Shown here: piece by piece, positions 7,355 to 17,087 of the stretch
How positions within the stretch are numbered: position 1 is the first letter of the stretch
Layout of the letters: every line of letters begins with the position of its first letter
NCBI RefSeq assembly: GCF_013106755.1
Contig: NZ_WHPF01000001.1
Location: 372,001-436,000, forward strand
Length of the DNA: 64,000 bases
Origin: Limnovirga soli
GTDB taxonomy: Bacteria; Bacteroidota; Bacteroidia; Chitinophagales; Chitinophagaceae
Direction of reading: 5' to 3'
Made by a program: the position numbers and the translations under genes
The notes under the pieces: model-generated
Told to the model about the DNA's origin: nothing
The model's input: the letters and a program-made list of their open reading frames with translations, nothing else
Databases searched by the model: none

Positions 7355-9685
7355 ATGAAGAAAGTTTACTTGTTGTTTTTTGCTTCTCTCCTGCTTTTAG
7401 GTAAAACCAATGCCCAGTTGGTTGTTTTTGGAGATGATTATGCTCCGGGCGTTTCTTTTGCCGCTTTTGGTGGTAGTACCAATGCCATGTCGCTGGATAA
7501 TACCGAACATCATTCGGGTACTGCCTCGCTAAAAATTAATGTAACTTCTGGCTATACCGGCGGTGCATTTGTTTCGGCTACACCAAAAGATTTATCCACT
7601 TATAATGCCGTTACTTTTTGGGCAAAAGAAAGCTCGCCCTACCTGCTGGATGCAGTGGGTTTAGGTAATAATGCTACTACTACCGTTTACGCTGTAGAGC
7701 GCAATGGCGTGGCTTTAACTTCGGGCTGGGTAAAATATTATGTACCTATTCCGGTAGCGTCTAAATTAACCGCAGAAACAGGTTTATTTCACTTTGCAGA
7801 AGGTTCTGGAGAGGGTGCTTATACCATTTGGATAGATGATGTACAGTACGAGAATGTTATTGGTGGTGTAATTGGTACGCCTACCGCATCTTTTGCTACT
7901 GAAACACAGAATAAAGAAATAGGTGCCACTTTTGGTGCCAACGGAACCACTTCCACTTTTCCGGTGAATAGTGTAAACCAGGCTATGCAAACAGCAAAAG
8001 CTTATTTTACATGGACAAGCTCAAATACTGCCGTAGCAACCATTGATGCTGAAGGTGTAGGAACAGGTTTATCTGCCGGCAGCACAACCGTTACCGGTAA
8101 ATTAGGCGCTGTTACCGCAGCAGGTACTTTAACTGTAAATGTTAGTGCAGCTGTATCTCCATCTACTGCCGCACCAACACCACCCATTAGAAATGCCGGA
8201 GATGTAATCTCACTTTTCAGTGGAGCATATACTGATGTGGCGGGCACTGACTGGTTCCCTAACTGGAGCCAATCTACTGTAGTTACAGAGGTTTCTATTG
8301 CAGGTAATGCTACCAAAAAATATTCAACTTTTAATTATCAGGGTGTACAATTTGCCTCTGCTATCAATGCTTCTGGTATGACCAAATTGCATATTGACTT
8401 ATGGACACCAGATTGTACCGCTTTTGAGGTGTATCCAATTGTAACCGGCCAGCCAGAACAAAAAGTAACGGTAACACCGGTTGCCGGCTGGAACAGTTTT
8501 GATATTAGTTTATCCAGCTACACTATTCCTTTAAGCAGCATTATACAGTTAAAATTTGTAGGTGCACCATTTAGCGGAAGTACTGTATTTCTGGATAATA
8601 TTTATTTCTATAAAGAGGGCGTAGTTATAAGTGAACCTGCCACGGCAGCCCCAACACCAACCCGTAATGCGGCTGGCGTTATTTCCCTGTTTAGCAATGC
8701 CTATACTGATGTGCCTGTAAATACATGGAGTACCGATTGGGATAATGCTAATGTAGAAGATGTACAGATTGCTGGTAACGATACTAAGAAATACACCAGC
8801 CTGGTATTTTCTGGTACAGAATTTACTGCCCCTACCATTGATGCCACCACCATGGATCATTTCCATGTAGATGTATGGACACCAGGGGCTGCAGAAGTTA
8901 AAGTAAAACTGGTTGATTTTGGCGCCAATGGCACTTATGATGGCGGCGGTGATGATAAAAATTCTATTGAGTATGTTTTATCTCCTGCACCAACACCTGG
9001 CGCATGGGCCAGCTACGATATTCCTTTAACCAGCTTTACCGGTTTGGATACCAAACAGCATTTGGCACAATTGCTATTTGTAAGCAGCACCATTACCTTA
9101 TTTGTTGACAATGTGTATCTGTACAATACTGCTTTACCTGTAAGCTTTACAGGTTTTACGGCTACCCGTAAAAACAACACAGCATTGTTACAATGGAGCA
9201 CTGCTTTTGAACTAAACAATAAAGGCTTTAGCATAGAACGCAGCAGCGATGCTACTACCTGGAAACAAATTAATTTTGTAAACGGTGCAGTAAGCGGTAC
9301 CGGTGCCCGTACTTATACAGCTACAGACCTTTCTCCTGCGGCAGGTACCAATTATTACCGCATTAAACAAATTGATATTGATGGTCATGCAACATATTCC
9401 TCTACACAAACTTTAAGTTTTGATAAGGCGAATGCAGCTACATTGGTATTGTTCCCTAATCCTGCAAAAGATAAGGTAACCATTACCATTGGAGCTATCA
9501 ATGGCAATAATGCCCGCTACACCATAATAAGTGCAGATGGCAAAATAGCTAAATCGGGCACATTTGGCAAGGCACAGGCCAATACCATTCAAACACTTGA
9601 TGTAAGTAATTTACAAAGAGGCGTATACATTGTACAATTATCAGATGGCATTACACAGCAAACTGCCAAACTGTTATTGAATTAA
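7355..9685 (+). CDS. secreted multi-domain carbohydrate-binding protein, type IX secretion
   Basis: 776 residues with a signal peptide (MKKVYLLFFASLLLLGKTNAQ). Residues about 22-165 form a galactose-binding-like beta-sandwich (FWAKESSPYLLDAVGLG, YTIWIDDVQYE). About 170-265 is a Big_2-like Ig domain (TWTSSNTAVATIDAEGVGTG). Two more related beta-sandwich domains follow (about 275-425 and 430-590), each starting AAPTP..RNA..VISLFS..YTDV and ending FLDNIYFYK or FVDNVYLYN, so they are internal duplicates. A linker domain (about 600-690, LPVSFTGFTATRKNNTALLQW) precedes a C-terminal type IX sorting domain (LVLFPNPAKDKVTI to GVYIVQLSDG). No catalytic domain is visible. With the shared promoter motif and the adjacent PUL, it probably binds beta-glucan at the surface. 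Confidence 0.82.
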   Translation: MKKVYLLFFASLLLLGKTNAQLVVFGDDYAPGVSFAAFGGSTNAMSLDNTEHHSGTASLKINVTSGYTGGAFVSATPKDLSTYNAVTFWAKESSPYLLDAVGLGNNATTTVYAVERNGVALTSGWVKYYVPIPVASKLTAETGLFHFAEGSGEGAYTIWIDDVQYENVIGGVIGTPTASFATETQNKEIGATFGANGTTSTFPVNSVNQAMQTAKAYFTWTSSNTAVATIDAEGVGTGLSAGSTTVTGKLGAVTAAGTLTVNVSAAVSPSTAAPTPPIRNAGDVISLFSGAYTDVAGTDWFPNWSQSTVVTEVSIAGNATKKYSTFNYQGVQFASAINASGMTKLHIDLWTPDCTAFEVYPIVTGQPEQKVTVTPVAGWNSFDISLSSYTIPLSSIIQLKFVGAPFSGSTVFLDNIYFYKEGVVISEPATAAPTPTRNAAGVISLFSNAYTDVPVNTWSTDWDNANVEDVQIAGNDTKKYTSLVFSGTEFTAPTIDATTMDHFHVDVWTPGAAEVKVKLVDFGANGTYDGGGDDKNSIEYVLSPAPTPGAWASYDIPLTSFTGLDTKQHLAQLLFVSSTITLFVDNVYLYNTALPVSFTGFTATRKNNTALLQWSTAFELNNKGFSIERSSDATTWKQINFVNGAVSGTGARTYTATDLSPAAGTNYYRIKQIDIDGHATYSSTQTLSFDKANAATLVLFPNPAKDKVTITIGAINGNNARYTIISADGKIAKSGTFGKAQANTIQTLDVSNLQRGVYIVQLSDGITQQTAKLLLN

Positions 9686-9714
9686 GCACACGCTTTATTT
9701 GATTTGTTAATTTT

Positions 9715-9762
9715 AAAAGCCGTGATTTCTACATAAACTGTTAGAAATCACGGCTTTTGTTT
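9715..9762 (+). terminator. strong intrinsic terminator
   Basis: AAAAGCCGTGATTTCT, 12-nt loop, AGAAATCACGGCTTTT then GTTTT: a perfect 16-bp stem 30 bp after the stop at 9685. It separates the secreted protein from the sigma factor gene. Confidence 0.93.
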
Positions 9763-9845
9763 TATTTTTTAGCGTACAAATTGGATAAAAAATTAGACAA
9801 TACAATTTACTGTAAATAACAAATTCATTTAAGCCTGTTATTTTG

Positions 9846-9853
9846 TAGGTTTG
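9846..9853 (+). promoter_or_regulatory. putative housekeeping -7 element before the sigma gene
   Basis: TAGGTTTG matches the Bacteroidota -7 consensus TAnnTTTG, 31 bp before the ATG at 9884. No convincing -33 element was seen, so the support is modest. Confidence 0.45.
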
Positions 9854-9883
9854 AAGGGTACAATAAATTTTCCCTAAGAACAC

Positions 9884-10489
9884 ATGTCTGATAAAACAGA
9901 TAATATTGTATTAAACGATTACTGGCAGGCTTTTTTAAAGGGCGATGAACAGGCATTTGAAGCAATACACAAAATGCTTTTTGCCATGTTGTATAACTAT
10001 GCGCTTAAAATGCAGTTTGGCGATGAAGAATTATGCGATGACAGTGTGCAGGAACTCTTTATAAAACTTTGGATTAAACGCGAAAAACTGCCCGAAGTAC
10101 GATCGGTAAAAGCCTATTTGATGACGGCACTACGCAGGCAAATTCTCAACAATATCCGCAGCCGCCATTTGCACGAATTAAAAGTGCGTGTTACCCGCCA
10201 GCCCGACATAGAATTTTCGCAGGATGAGATTGTAATGAAAAAAGAAGAAGACAGTGCTTTGCACAGCAAAATCCTGGAGCTTTTAAACACATTGCCTAAA
10301 CGACAAAAAGAAGTAATATACCTGCACTATTTTGCCGGTATGGATCATAACCAGATTGCCGCAGTAATGAGCATCAATTACCAATCTGTTTCTAACCTAA
10401 AACAAAAAGCCATTGATAAAATGCGCAATGCCGGTTTGCTGCAATTATTCCTTGCCATTGCGGCCTTATATCAGGAAACGCACCATTAA
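9884..10489 (+). CDS. ECF RNA polymerase sigma factor (FecI-like)
   Basis: 201 residues. Region 2 (about 12-90) reads YWQAFLKGDEQAFEAIHKML, LCDDSVQELFIKLWIKREKL and a basic stretch (VRSVKAYLMTALRRQILNNIRS). Region 4 (about 130-190) reads LLNTLPKRQKEVIYLHYFAGMDHNQIAAVM, then INYQSVSNLKQKAIDKMR, a typical sigma-70 r4 helix-turn-helix. It sits ahead of fecR and susC, the standard cell-surface signalling arrangement: ligand in the SusC-type receptor, signal through the STN domain, FecR, then release of this sigma factor. It is separated from fecR by 604 bp and has its own promoter region, so it is probably not co-transcribed with fecR. Its inferred targets are the three GGGTATA/GTGTCTTA promoters. 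Confidence 0.92.
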   Translation: MSDKTDNIVLNDYWQAFLKGDEQAFEAIHKMLFAMLYNYALKMQFGDEELCDDSVQELFIKLWIKREKLPEVRSVKAYLMTALRRQILNNIRSRHLHELKVRVTRQPDIEFSQDEIVMKKEEDSALHSKILELLNTLPKRQKEVIYLHYFAGMDHNQIAAVMSINYQSVSNLKQKAIDKMRNAGLLQLFLAIAALYQETHH

Positions 10490-11048
10490 AAATATCCTTA
10501 AGTCAAAGCTCATTTTTATTAGCCCAGCTATTGTAGTAATAGCAACATTACTTGCGTCGCACTCTTGTGCTTTAGGTAATGCTATTCAGCTGTAAACAAC
10601 AGCCAAATACCCTTTAACCGAATGTAGTTATACCGTATAAGAGTGCCACAAGAATTGGCTTTAAAAAGGTCCACATATTATAAATAATTGGATAAGTAAC
10701 TCTAAAATAAATGGATTTTAACAGCCGGCATACACAGTAATCACAAAGCAAAAATATATAGCCTTTAAAACCAACAGCCTGAATTAAATACAGGTGTTGT
10801 TTTATAACCGATTAATAAAAAATTTGCCGAACAAGATTAGGTGATTTATGTTATACAGATGCCTGCTTATATAAAATGCTTGTTTCAATTGCTAAGCTGG
10901 TATTGTATTACACCACAAAATTGAGTTGCAATGTATAACTGTTGTGTATTGCTGCCATAAATGAGGAACGTACAAGAGTGCGACGCAAGTAAAGCTGCCC
11001 ATGGCCTTTTTGCCGGGCAAAAAAATGCATTAAAAATTGCATTAAACA
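10490..11048. repeat. gene-free gap with an inverted pair of core repeats
   Basis: Holds CTTGCGTCGCACTCTTGTGC (10551-10570), 62 bp after the sigma gene, and GTACAAGAGTGCGACGCAAG followed by TAAAGCTGCCC (10970-10989), facing the other way. Between them the sequence is AT-rich with CAGCTG and AACAGCC near 10586, also seen after the copy at 6848. No ORF between the copies looks real. Confidence 0.7.
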
Positions 11049-11096
11049 GGGTATAAAAAAATAATTGCTGTGTCTTAGTTGTAATACAATTGCATG
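11049..11096 (+). promoter_or_regulatory. putative ECF-sigma promoter, copy A (fecR-sus operon)
   Basis: GGGTATA (11049-11055), 14 nt, GTGTCTTA (11070-11077), 13 nt, TGCATG (11091-11096). The ATG of TGCATG is the fecR start codon, so if GTGTCTTA is the -10 element the transcript has a leader of only about 9 nt. Same motif and spacing as at 7163 and 51870. Confidence 0.65.
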
Positions 11097-11999
11097 GATA
11101 ATCATCTTATTCCCGGTCAGGAGGATAAAGACCTTCCGTTTTACTTTAAACCTAAACAGGTAACCGATGTAAAACGATTAAATAATTGGCATGCCATAAG
11201 CAATGGCATAGACGAAAATATGCTGCAAGGCAAAAATAAGCGCATGGGATATATTTCCTTTGCAGCTGTTTTTTTGGTAGTAATTGGCGCAATATGGTTT
11301 TTTACCATACGTGAAACCCCACCCGAACTTACCACTTATGCAACTGGCTATGGTAAAGTAAAAATTATGCTTTTACCAGATAGTTCTAAACTTATTTTAA
11401 ATGCCAACTCAACAGTAAAAATTCCTAAAGACTGGAAAACAACCGGTAACAGAGAAGTATGGCTGGAAGGGGAAGCCTATTTTGAAGTAACCAAAAAAAT
11501 TGCGACCGGACAGAAATTTATTGTACACACCAATCAGGTAGATGTAGAGGTATTGGGTACCAGGTTTAACGTAAATACCCGCCGCAGCGAATCGATTGTT
11601 GCATTGGCCGAGGGAAAGGTTCAACTGGCCATTAAAGAAAAAGGCGTTACAGTAATAAAAGACCTGAACATGCCATCGCTGGTATTAAAGCCGGGCCAGG
11701 TGGCAAAAGTAGACTCTACCTTACATGTTAGCGTAGCTGAAGATACCAATATAGACCGCTACGCATCGTGGGTACAGCACGAATATCATTTTGATAATAC
11801 TTCACTGGGTACGGTAGCCGGTATTATTGAAGACACTTATGGATATAAAATGATTGTACAGGATTCTACATTGCTACAACGTTCTATTTCCGGCGACCTG
11901 CGTGCAGAAAATATTGACGCATTTGTAAATGTGCTGCAAGCCACGTTTAGTCTGAAAATGACCATTGATAAAAAGACAATTATTATAAGTCAACCATAG
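11094..11999 (+). CDS. FecR family anti-sigma factor
   Basis: 301 residues. The cytoplasmic N-terminus (about 1-52) would bind the sigma factor. A single membrane segment follows (YISFAAVFLVVIGAIWFF, about 53-70), then the periplasmic FecR domain: TTYATGYGKVKIMLLPDSSKLILNANS, REVWLEGEAYFEVTKK, FIVHTNQVDVEVLGTRFNV and ALAEGKVQLA. The C-terminal domain (about 220-301, YHFDNTSLGTVAGIIEDTYG) resembles STN/DUF4974, which contacts the receptor. It is 36 bp upstream of susC and probably heads the operon. It transmits the glycan signal from the SusC-type receptor to the sigma factor. Confidence 0.93.
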   Translation: MDNHLIPGQEDKDLPFYFKPKQVTDVKRLNNWHAISNGIDENMLQGKNKRMGYISFAAVFLVVIGAIWFFTIRETPPELTTYATGYGKVKIMLLPDSSKLILNANSTVKIPKDWKTTGNREVWLEGEAYFEVTKKIATGQKFIVHTNQVDVEVLGTRFNVNTRRSESIVALAEGKVQLAIKEKGVTVIKDLNMPSLVLKPGQVAKVDSTLHVSVAEDTNIDRYASWVQHEYHFDNTSLGTVAGIIEDTYGYKMIVQDSTLLQRSISGDLRAENIDAFVNVLQATFSLKMTIDKKTIIISQP

Positions 12000-12035
12000 C
12001 TTTTATTTTCTAACGGTTATTATTAAAACTGCATT

Positions 12036-15000
12036 ATGATTACAGCAACACCTGTCGGGAGATTATTGCTCCATGCGTTTCTTTTATTGGGTATAACCAG
12101 TTCTACGATGTCTTATGCACAGCAGCATAATAGCCTCGACACACAAATTGAGGTAAAGGGCAAAGAAGCAGTACAAAAAATTGAGGCTACTTCTATCCCA
12201 AAGATTTTATCGGATGCCCGCAAATCATTTGATGTTGATTTTGTGTATGAGACCAATATTCTACCTGACACTAAATTGATGGTAGACCTTGCCAAATACA
12301 AAACAGTAGAAAGCTTTTTGGATGAGCTTTTAAAGCCATATGGGCTTAAATACAAGAAAGTATTATCCAGAACATTTGTATTGTATAAAAACACCGAAGA
12401 CCTTAAAAAAATGGTGGAAGTAATGCGCTCACAAAACCTGGTGGATATACCAGCTGATTTACTGGAGCCCGACCCCATTATTGCTGCCCCGGTAAAAACC
12501 ATTCAGGGCATGATTACTGATCAAAAATCTGGCTTACCCATAGAAGGGGTAAGCGTTGCAGTTAAAGGCACCAAGCAAGGCACTACCAGTGATAGAACCG
12601 GCGCTTTTAAAATAGCTGTTGACAATGAAAATGCAATACTGGTGTTTTCGATTATAGGTTATGCCCCGCAGGAAATGCTGGTAGGCAGCAATAATAATTT
12701 ACAAATAAGTATGGTTAGTACTGCCGCAACACTTAATGATGTTGTTGTGGTAGGTTATGGCACCAGAAAAAGAAAAGAATTAACTACGGCTATTTCATCA
12801 CTTGGCTCAAAAGAAATTGCAGTTTTGCCTGTAGCAGATGCAGCTCAGGCCTTGCAGGGCAAGGTAGCGGGTGTAACTATTGTACAGGGTAGTGGCGCAC
12901 CCGGTGGTACCGGTGGTACACAGATAAGGATAAGGGGCATTACCTCTTTAACAGGTACCAATAACCCATTGATAGTAGTAGATGGTTATCCCCTGCCCGA
13001 CCAGGGTGCTGATAACGTATTGAATTCATTTGGCACCAATGATATTGAGTCTATAGATGTATTAAAAGATGCAGCAGCAGCTTCCATTTATGGTGTAAGG
13101 GCTTCTAACGGTGTAATTATGATTACCACAAAAAGAGGAAGGGCCGGACAGGCAAAAATGAATGTGGATGTATACAGGGGCTTGCAGCAAGCATGGCAGC
13201 TACCCAATATGCTAAATGCAAAAGAATATGCCATTTTAAACAGCGAAGCAAGGATTGCCAGCGGGCTGGATGTATTGCCAAAACTGGCTAATGCAGATGC
13301 CATAGAAGAACAATATGGCACCGGCACAAACTGGTTAAAAGAAATTTTTAGAAGAGCCGCCATTCAAAGTGCCAGTCTTAACGCATCGGGTGGTTCAGAT
13401 AAAGCAACTTATATGTTATCAGTAGGCTATCTTAAACAAGATGGCATTGTGTATAAAACAGATTTTGAAAGATTTAATTTCAGGTTTAATGGCGATATAA
13501 AAGTAAACAACAAGCTTAAATTAGGTAATACCCTTTCTCTTAGTAAATACATTGAGCATGGAGCAGATACCTACTCCGCATTTAACAGTGTTATCATACT
13601 TGCGTTAACCACACCTCCAACAGTATCACCAAGAAATGAAGATGGCACTTATGCCGGTGGTAATGGTAACGTGGATGGCTTTAGTGAACCTAATCCTATT
13701 TATAATCTGGAAGTACCCCAATCAAGTAACACAAAATACAGGGTTACAGGTAATGTATATGCAGAATGGGAAATTATAAAAGGCCTAAAGTTTAAAACTA
13801 CCTATGGCGCAGATTATGCCTATAACGATGTTAAATCATTCTCGCCTGCTACACCTTCAACCGGAGGACAGCCCATCACCACTACAGGTTATGGCGCCAC
13901 CAAAGTAGTGATACCAGATTATTTGGCTGAGTATACGCTGAATTATGATAAAACCATAAAAGAGAAACATAAATTAAACGCATTACTGGGCTATACTTAC
14001 CAGGAAACACAATACTCCATTTTATCAGGTTCAAGAAGCGGCACTTTCAATTACCTGATACCAGTATTAAACAATGCTGTTTTTCTTCCGCAGAATACCA
14101 GTGAAATAAATAACTACAGTCAGGATGATGTTACCTCCCGTTTTATCTCCTATATAGGCAGGTTAAATTATACGTTTGATAACAGAATCTATTTTACAGG
14201 TTCTATAAGAAAGGATGGCAGTTCTAATTTTGCGCCTAAAAATAAATTCGCCATTTTCCCATCCTTCTCTGCAGCCTGGAGGCTTTCTGAAGAAGGTTTT
14301 GTAAAAAATATTCAATGGATTAGCGATTTAAAATTCAGAACCAGTTTTGGATATACCGGCAACCCCAATGTTAACCCGTATAGCTATTTAACCAGGATAG
14401 ATCAGGGCTTTCAATATCCATTTGGCAATAGCTCAGGTACAGAAGGTGCCACACAAGGTGCTGCACCAACTGCCCCATCTAATCCGGATATTAAGTGGGA
14501 GAAAAACGAACAATTGGATATCGGTTTAGATGCATCCTTATTCAGCAATAAATTAACGGTAAATATCGACTACTATCAAAAACGCTCTAAGGATTTGATT
14601 TTGTATGTAGTGCCAATCAATGTATCAGGTAATTATGTTTCTGTACCATACAACACAGGTACCCTGCAGAACAGAGGGGTAGATCTTACCATTTCAGGTA
14701 CTATTGTATCATCTAAAGCGCTAAACTGGAACGCCAGCATTGTGATGGGAACATTTACCAATAAAGTAGTTTCATTTGGTCTTGGATCCGCCTTTGATCG
14801 TGGCTTTGCCCGTATTAACGGCGGTAGTTTAAGAACTGATATTGGTATGCCGGCCAATTTCTTTTATGGTTTTAAAACCGATGGTATTTTTCAGTCATAC
14901 GAAGAAATTGCCAAAAGCCCCGTACAAACTGCCGGCACAGACCCCACCACCAGTACTGCCCCTGGCGATATAAAGTTTAAAGACATCAATAGCGATGGCA

Positions 15001-15518
15001 TTATTGATGATAAAGACCGTACCAATCTGGGTAATTCCTTCCCTCAGTTTACCTATGGCATTAACAATACTATTACCTATAAAGGCCTGGAACTAAGAAT
15101 CTTTATACAGGGCTCTCAGGGCAATAAAGTGCTCAATTTTACCCGCTGGTATACCGAAGGCGGGGTAAGTAATGGCAATTATTCAAAAGATGTAATCAAT
15201 CGCTGGACCGGTAGCGGCACCAGTAATGATATGCCCCGTTTAATATTGAATGACCCCAATGGTAATAACCGCGTATCAGACCGATTTGTAGAAGATGCTT
15301 CTTATATCAGAATTAAAAGTTTAAGACTTGGTTACACCCTTCCGGAAAAATGGTCAAAATCAGCCGGGCTTACCAAAGCACAAGTATATGGCAGTGTGCA
15401 AAACCTCTTAACCATCACCAAATATACTGGTCTTGACCCTGAAGTTGGCGGTGGCGTGGATTATGGATTTTACCCACAGGCAAGAACATTTCTTTTAGGT
15501 GTTGCAATTGATTTTTAA
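12036..15518 (+). CDS. susC: SusC/RagA family TonB-dependent receptor with STN domain
   Basis: 1160 residues. Domain order: signal peptide (about 1-28), STN signalling domain (about 48-125, IPKILSDARKSFDVDFVYETN), carboxypeptidase-regulatory-like domain (about 155-230, IQGMITDQKSGLPIEGVSVA), TonB box/plug (VVVGYGTRKRKELTTAISSL, then ASIYGVRASNGVIMITTKRG), and a 22-strand barrel ending in F (TFLLGVAIDF). The STN domain marks it as a transducer that signals through FecR. With SusD it imports oligosaccharides across the outer membrane; beta-1,3-glucan oligomers are inferred from the GH16 enzyme in the same operon. It is 29 bp before susD. Confidence 0.95.
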   Translation: MITATPVGRLLLHAFLLLGITSSTMSYAQQHNSLDTQIEVKGKEAVQKIEATSIPKILSDARKSFDVDFVYETNILPDTKLMVDLAKYKTVESFLDELLKPYGLKYKKVLSRTFVLYKNTEDLKKMVEVMRSQNLVDIPADLLEPDPIIAAPVKTIQGMITDQKSGLPIEGVSVAVKGTKQGTTSDRTGAFKIAVDNENAILVFSIIGYAPQEMLVGSNNNLQISMVSTAATLNDVVVVGYGTRKRKELTTAISSLGSKEIAVLPVADAAQALQGKVAGVTIVQGSGAPGGTGGTQIRIRGITSLTGTNNPLIVVDGYPLPDQGADNVLNSFGTNDIESIDVLKDAAAASIYGVRASNGVIMITTKRGRAGQAKMNVDVYRGLQQAWQLPNMLNAKEYAILNSEARIASGLDVLPKLANADAIEEQYGTGTNWLKEIFRRAAIQSASLNASGGSDKATYMLSVGYLKQDGIVYKTDFERFNFRFNGDIKVNNKLKLGNTLSLSKYIEHGADTYSAFNSVIILALTTPPTVSPRNEDGTYAGGNGNVDGFSEPNPIYNLEVPQSSNTKYRVTGNVYAEWEIIKGLKFKTTYGADYAYNDVKSFSPATPSTGGQPITTTGYGATKVVIPDYLAEYTLNYDKTIKEKHKLNALLGYTYQETQYSILSGSRSGTFNYLIPVLNNAVFLPQNTSEINNYSQDDVTSRFISYIGRLNYTFDNRIYFTGSIRKDGSSNFAPKNKFAIFPSFSAAWRLSEEGFVKNIQWISDLKFRTSFGYTGNPNVNPYSYLTRIDQGFQYPFGNSSGTEGATQGAAPTAPSNPDIKWEKNEQLDIGLDASLFSNKLTVNIDYYQKRSKDLILYVVPINVSGNYVSVPYNTGTLQNRGVDLTISGTIVSSKALNWNASIVMGTFTNKVVSFGLGSAFDRGFARINGGSLRTDIGMPANFFYGFKTDGIFQSYEEIAKSPVQTAGTDPTTSTAPGDIKFKDINSDGIIDDKDRTNLGNSFPQFTYGINNTITYKGLELRIFIQGSQGNKVLNFTRWYTEGGVSNGNYSKDVINRWTGSGTSNDMPRLILNDPNGNNRVSDRFVEDASYIRIKSLRLGYTLPEKWSKSAGLTKAQVYGSVQNLLTITKYTGLDPEVGGGVDYGFYPQARTFLLGVAIDF

Positions 15519-15547
15519 TTCTTACCAAATTCTTAAAGCCAAAAATT

Positions 15548-17065
15548 ATGAGTACAAAATATTTTAAAATAATTGCTTTTTCACTGCTGATTGCCGCCAG
15601 TTCAATACAGTGTAAAAAAAGCCTGTTACAGATAGACCCCACCATACCTAACAAAACGGTAGAAAACTATTACCAAACCGAAGCAGAAGCCTTAACGGCC
15701 GTTACTGCCACTTATACACCCCTGCAGGCCATGTATAATGGTGCGGCCTGGCATATAGGTGATATTATGAGCGACGACTGCGACCTGGGTGGTGGCGGCG
15801 GCGGCGATGGTTTAGAAACTGCTGCATTAGATAATTTCACTTTAGACGCTTTTAATCCCATCAGCTTTTTAATGTGGGCCCAGTGTTATTTTGGTATCTA
15901 TCGTGCCAACCTGGTACTGGAAAAAATACCACAGGTACCCGTAATGAACGATAATATTCGCCAACGCAGTTTGGCCGAAGCTAAGTTTTTAAGGGCCCTG
16001 TATTATTTCCATTTAGTAAGATTATTTGGCGATGTTCCTCTATATACCAATGTAATTTCTTTAGGCGATGCTTCTACCATTTCCAGAAGCCCCAAAGCAG
16101 ATGTTTATGCTCAAATTATTGCCGACCTGAAAGATGCGGAAACCGTTTTACCACTCTCCTATCAGGCAGATGATAAAGGCCGTGCTACCAGTGGCGCAGC
16201 AAAAGGACTTTTAGCCAATGTATACTTATGGATGGGCGACAATACCAATGCAGCTGCTAAAGCACTTGAAGTTATCAATAGCAATCAATACAGCTTATGG
16301 GATAATTATGCGGATAATTTTCAACTGGAAAACGAGAATGGCAAAGAATCCATTTTCGAAATACAATACCGCAATGGTAACCAAACCTTTAGCGATTATG
16401 GCCAGGGACAAAAACTAAATACCTTCTTCGGTCCCCGTTTCCAATATATTGTTGCTTCAGGCGGGTATGGCTGGAATGTGCCAACACTTGGCCTTGTACA
16501 ATCATACGAACGTACCAATCCTGCCGACCTTAATACCATCATAGATAAACGCAGACCCGGCTCTATGTGGATGCCAGGCGACAAAGAGGAACAACTAGGC
16601 TATACGCAACCAGCTTCTTTGGTGGGCTCTCCTTATGGTTTTAATATCCGTAAATTCTTTGTACCCATTTACAATACTGCCGGCGACGTAGGTGGCTGGA
16701 GTTGCGCACTCAATGTTCCCTATATGCGCTACTCAGAAATTTTACTCATTTATGCAGAAGCTGCCGGCAAATCACTTGGTAAATCTTCTATTGATAAAGT
16801 TAGGGCCCGTGCCGGACTGGCAGCTTTACCTGATGCCTTAACTGATCAACAGTACTTGGATGCTATTTATACTGAGCGTCGTCATGAATTTGCTTTTGAA
16901 ATGCACAGATGGTACGATCTGTTAAGGTATCCTGATCCTAATTACTTTATCAATGTAATGAAGGCAAGTGGCAAAACCAATATTACTGCCAAACACAGGT
17001 ACTTACCTATTCCGCAAACTGAGCGGGATAAAGATCCCAACCTTTCTCAAAATGAAGGCTATTAA
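15548..17065 (+). CDS. susD: SusD/RagB family glycan-binding lipoprotein
   Basis: 505 residues with a lipobox (LLIAASSIQCKK). SusD features: N-terminal half (about 30-215) with VENYYQTEAEALTAVTATYTPLQ, then LAEAKFLRALYYFHLVRLFGDVPL (TPR-like helices), and C-terminal RYSEILLIYAEAA, RARAG and ERRHEFAFEMHRWYDLLR. These are hallmark motifs. It caps the SusC barrel and binds glycan at the cell surface. It is 29 bp after susC and 22 bp before the PKD lipoprotein, so co-transcribed. A run of glycines (DLGGGGGGDG, about residue 80) is unusual. Confidence 0.95.
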   Translation: MSTKYFKIIAFSLLIAASSIQCKKSLLQIDPTIPNKTVENYYQTEAEALTAVTATYTPLQAMYNGAAWHIGDIMSDDCDLGGGGGGDGLETAALDNFTLDAFNPISFLMWAQCYFGIYRANLVLEKIPQVPVMNDNIRQRSLAEAKFLRALYYFHLVRLFGDVPLYTNVISLGDASTISRSPKADVYAQIIADLKDAETVLPLSYQADDKGRATSGAAKGLLANVYLWMGDNTNAAAKALEVINSNQYSLWDNYADNFQLENENGKESIFEIQYRNGNQTFSDYGQGQKLNTFFGPRFQYIVASGGYGWNVPTLGLVQSYERTNPADLNTIIDKRRPGSMWMPGDKEEQLGYTQPASLVGSPYGFNIRKFFVPIYNTAGDVGGWSCALNVPYMRYSEILLIYAEAAGKSLGKSSIDKVRARAGLAALPDALTDQQYLDAIYTERRHEFAFEMHRWYDLLRYPDPNYFINVMKASGKTNITAKHRYLPIPQTERDKDPNLSQNEGY

Positions 17066-17087
17066 TAACATTTAAAATATTGGTTGT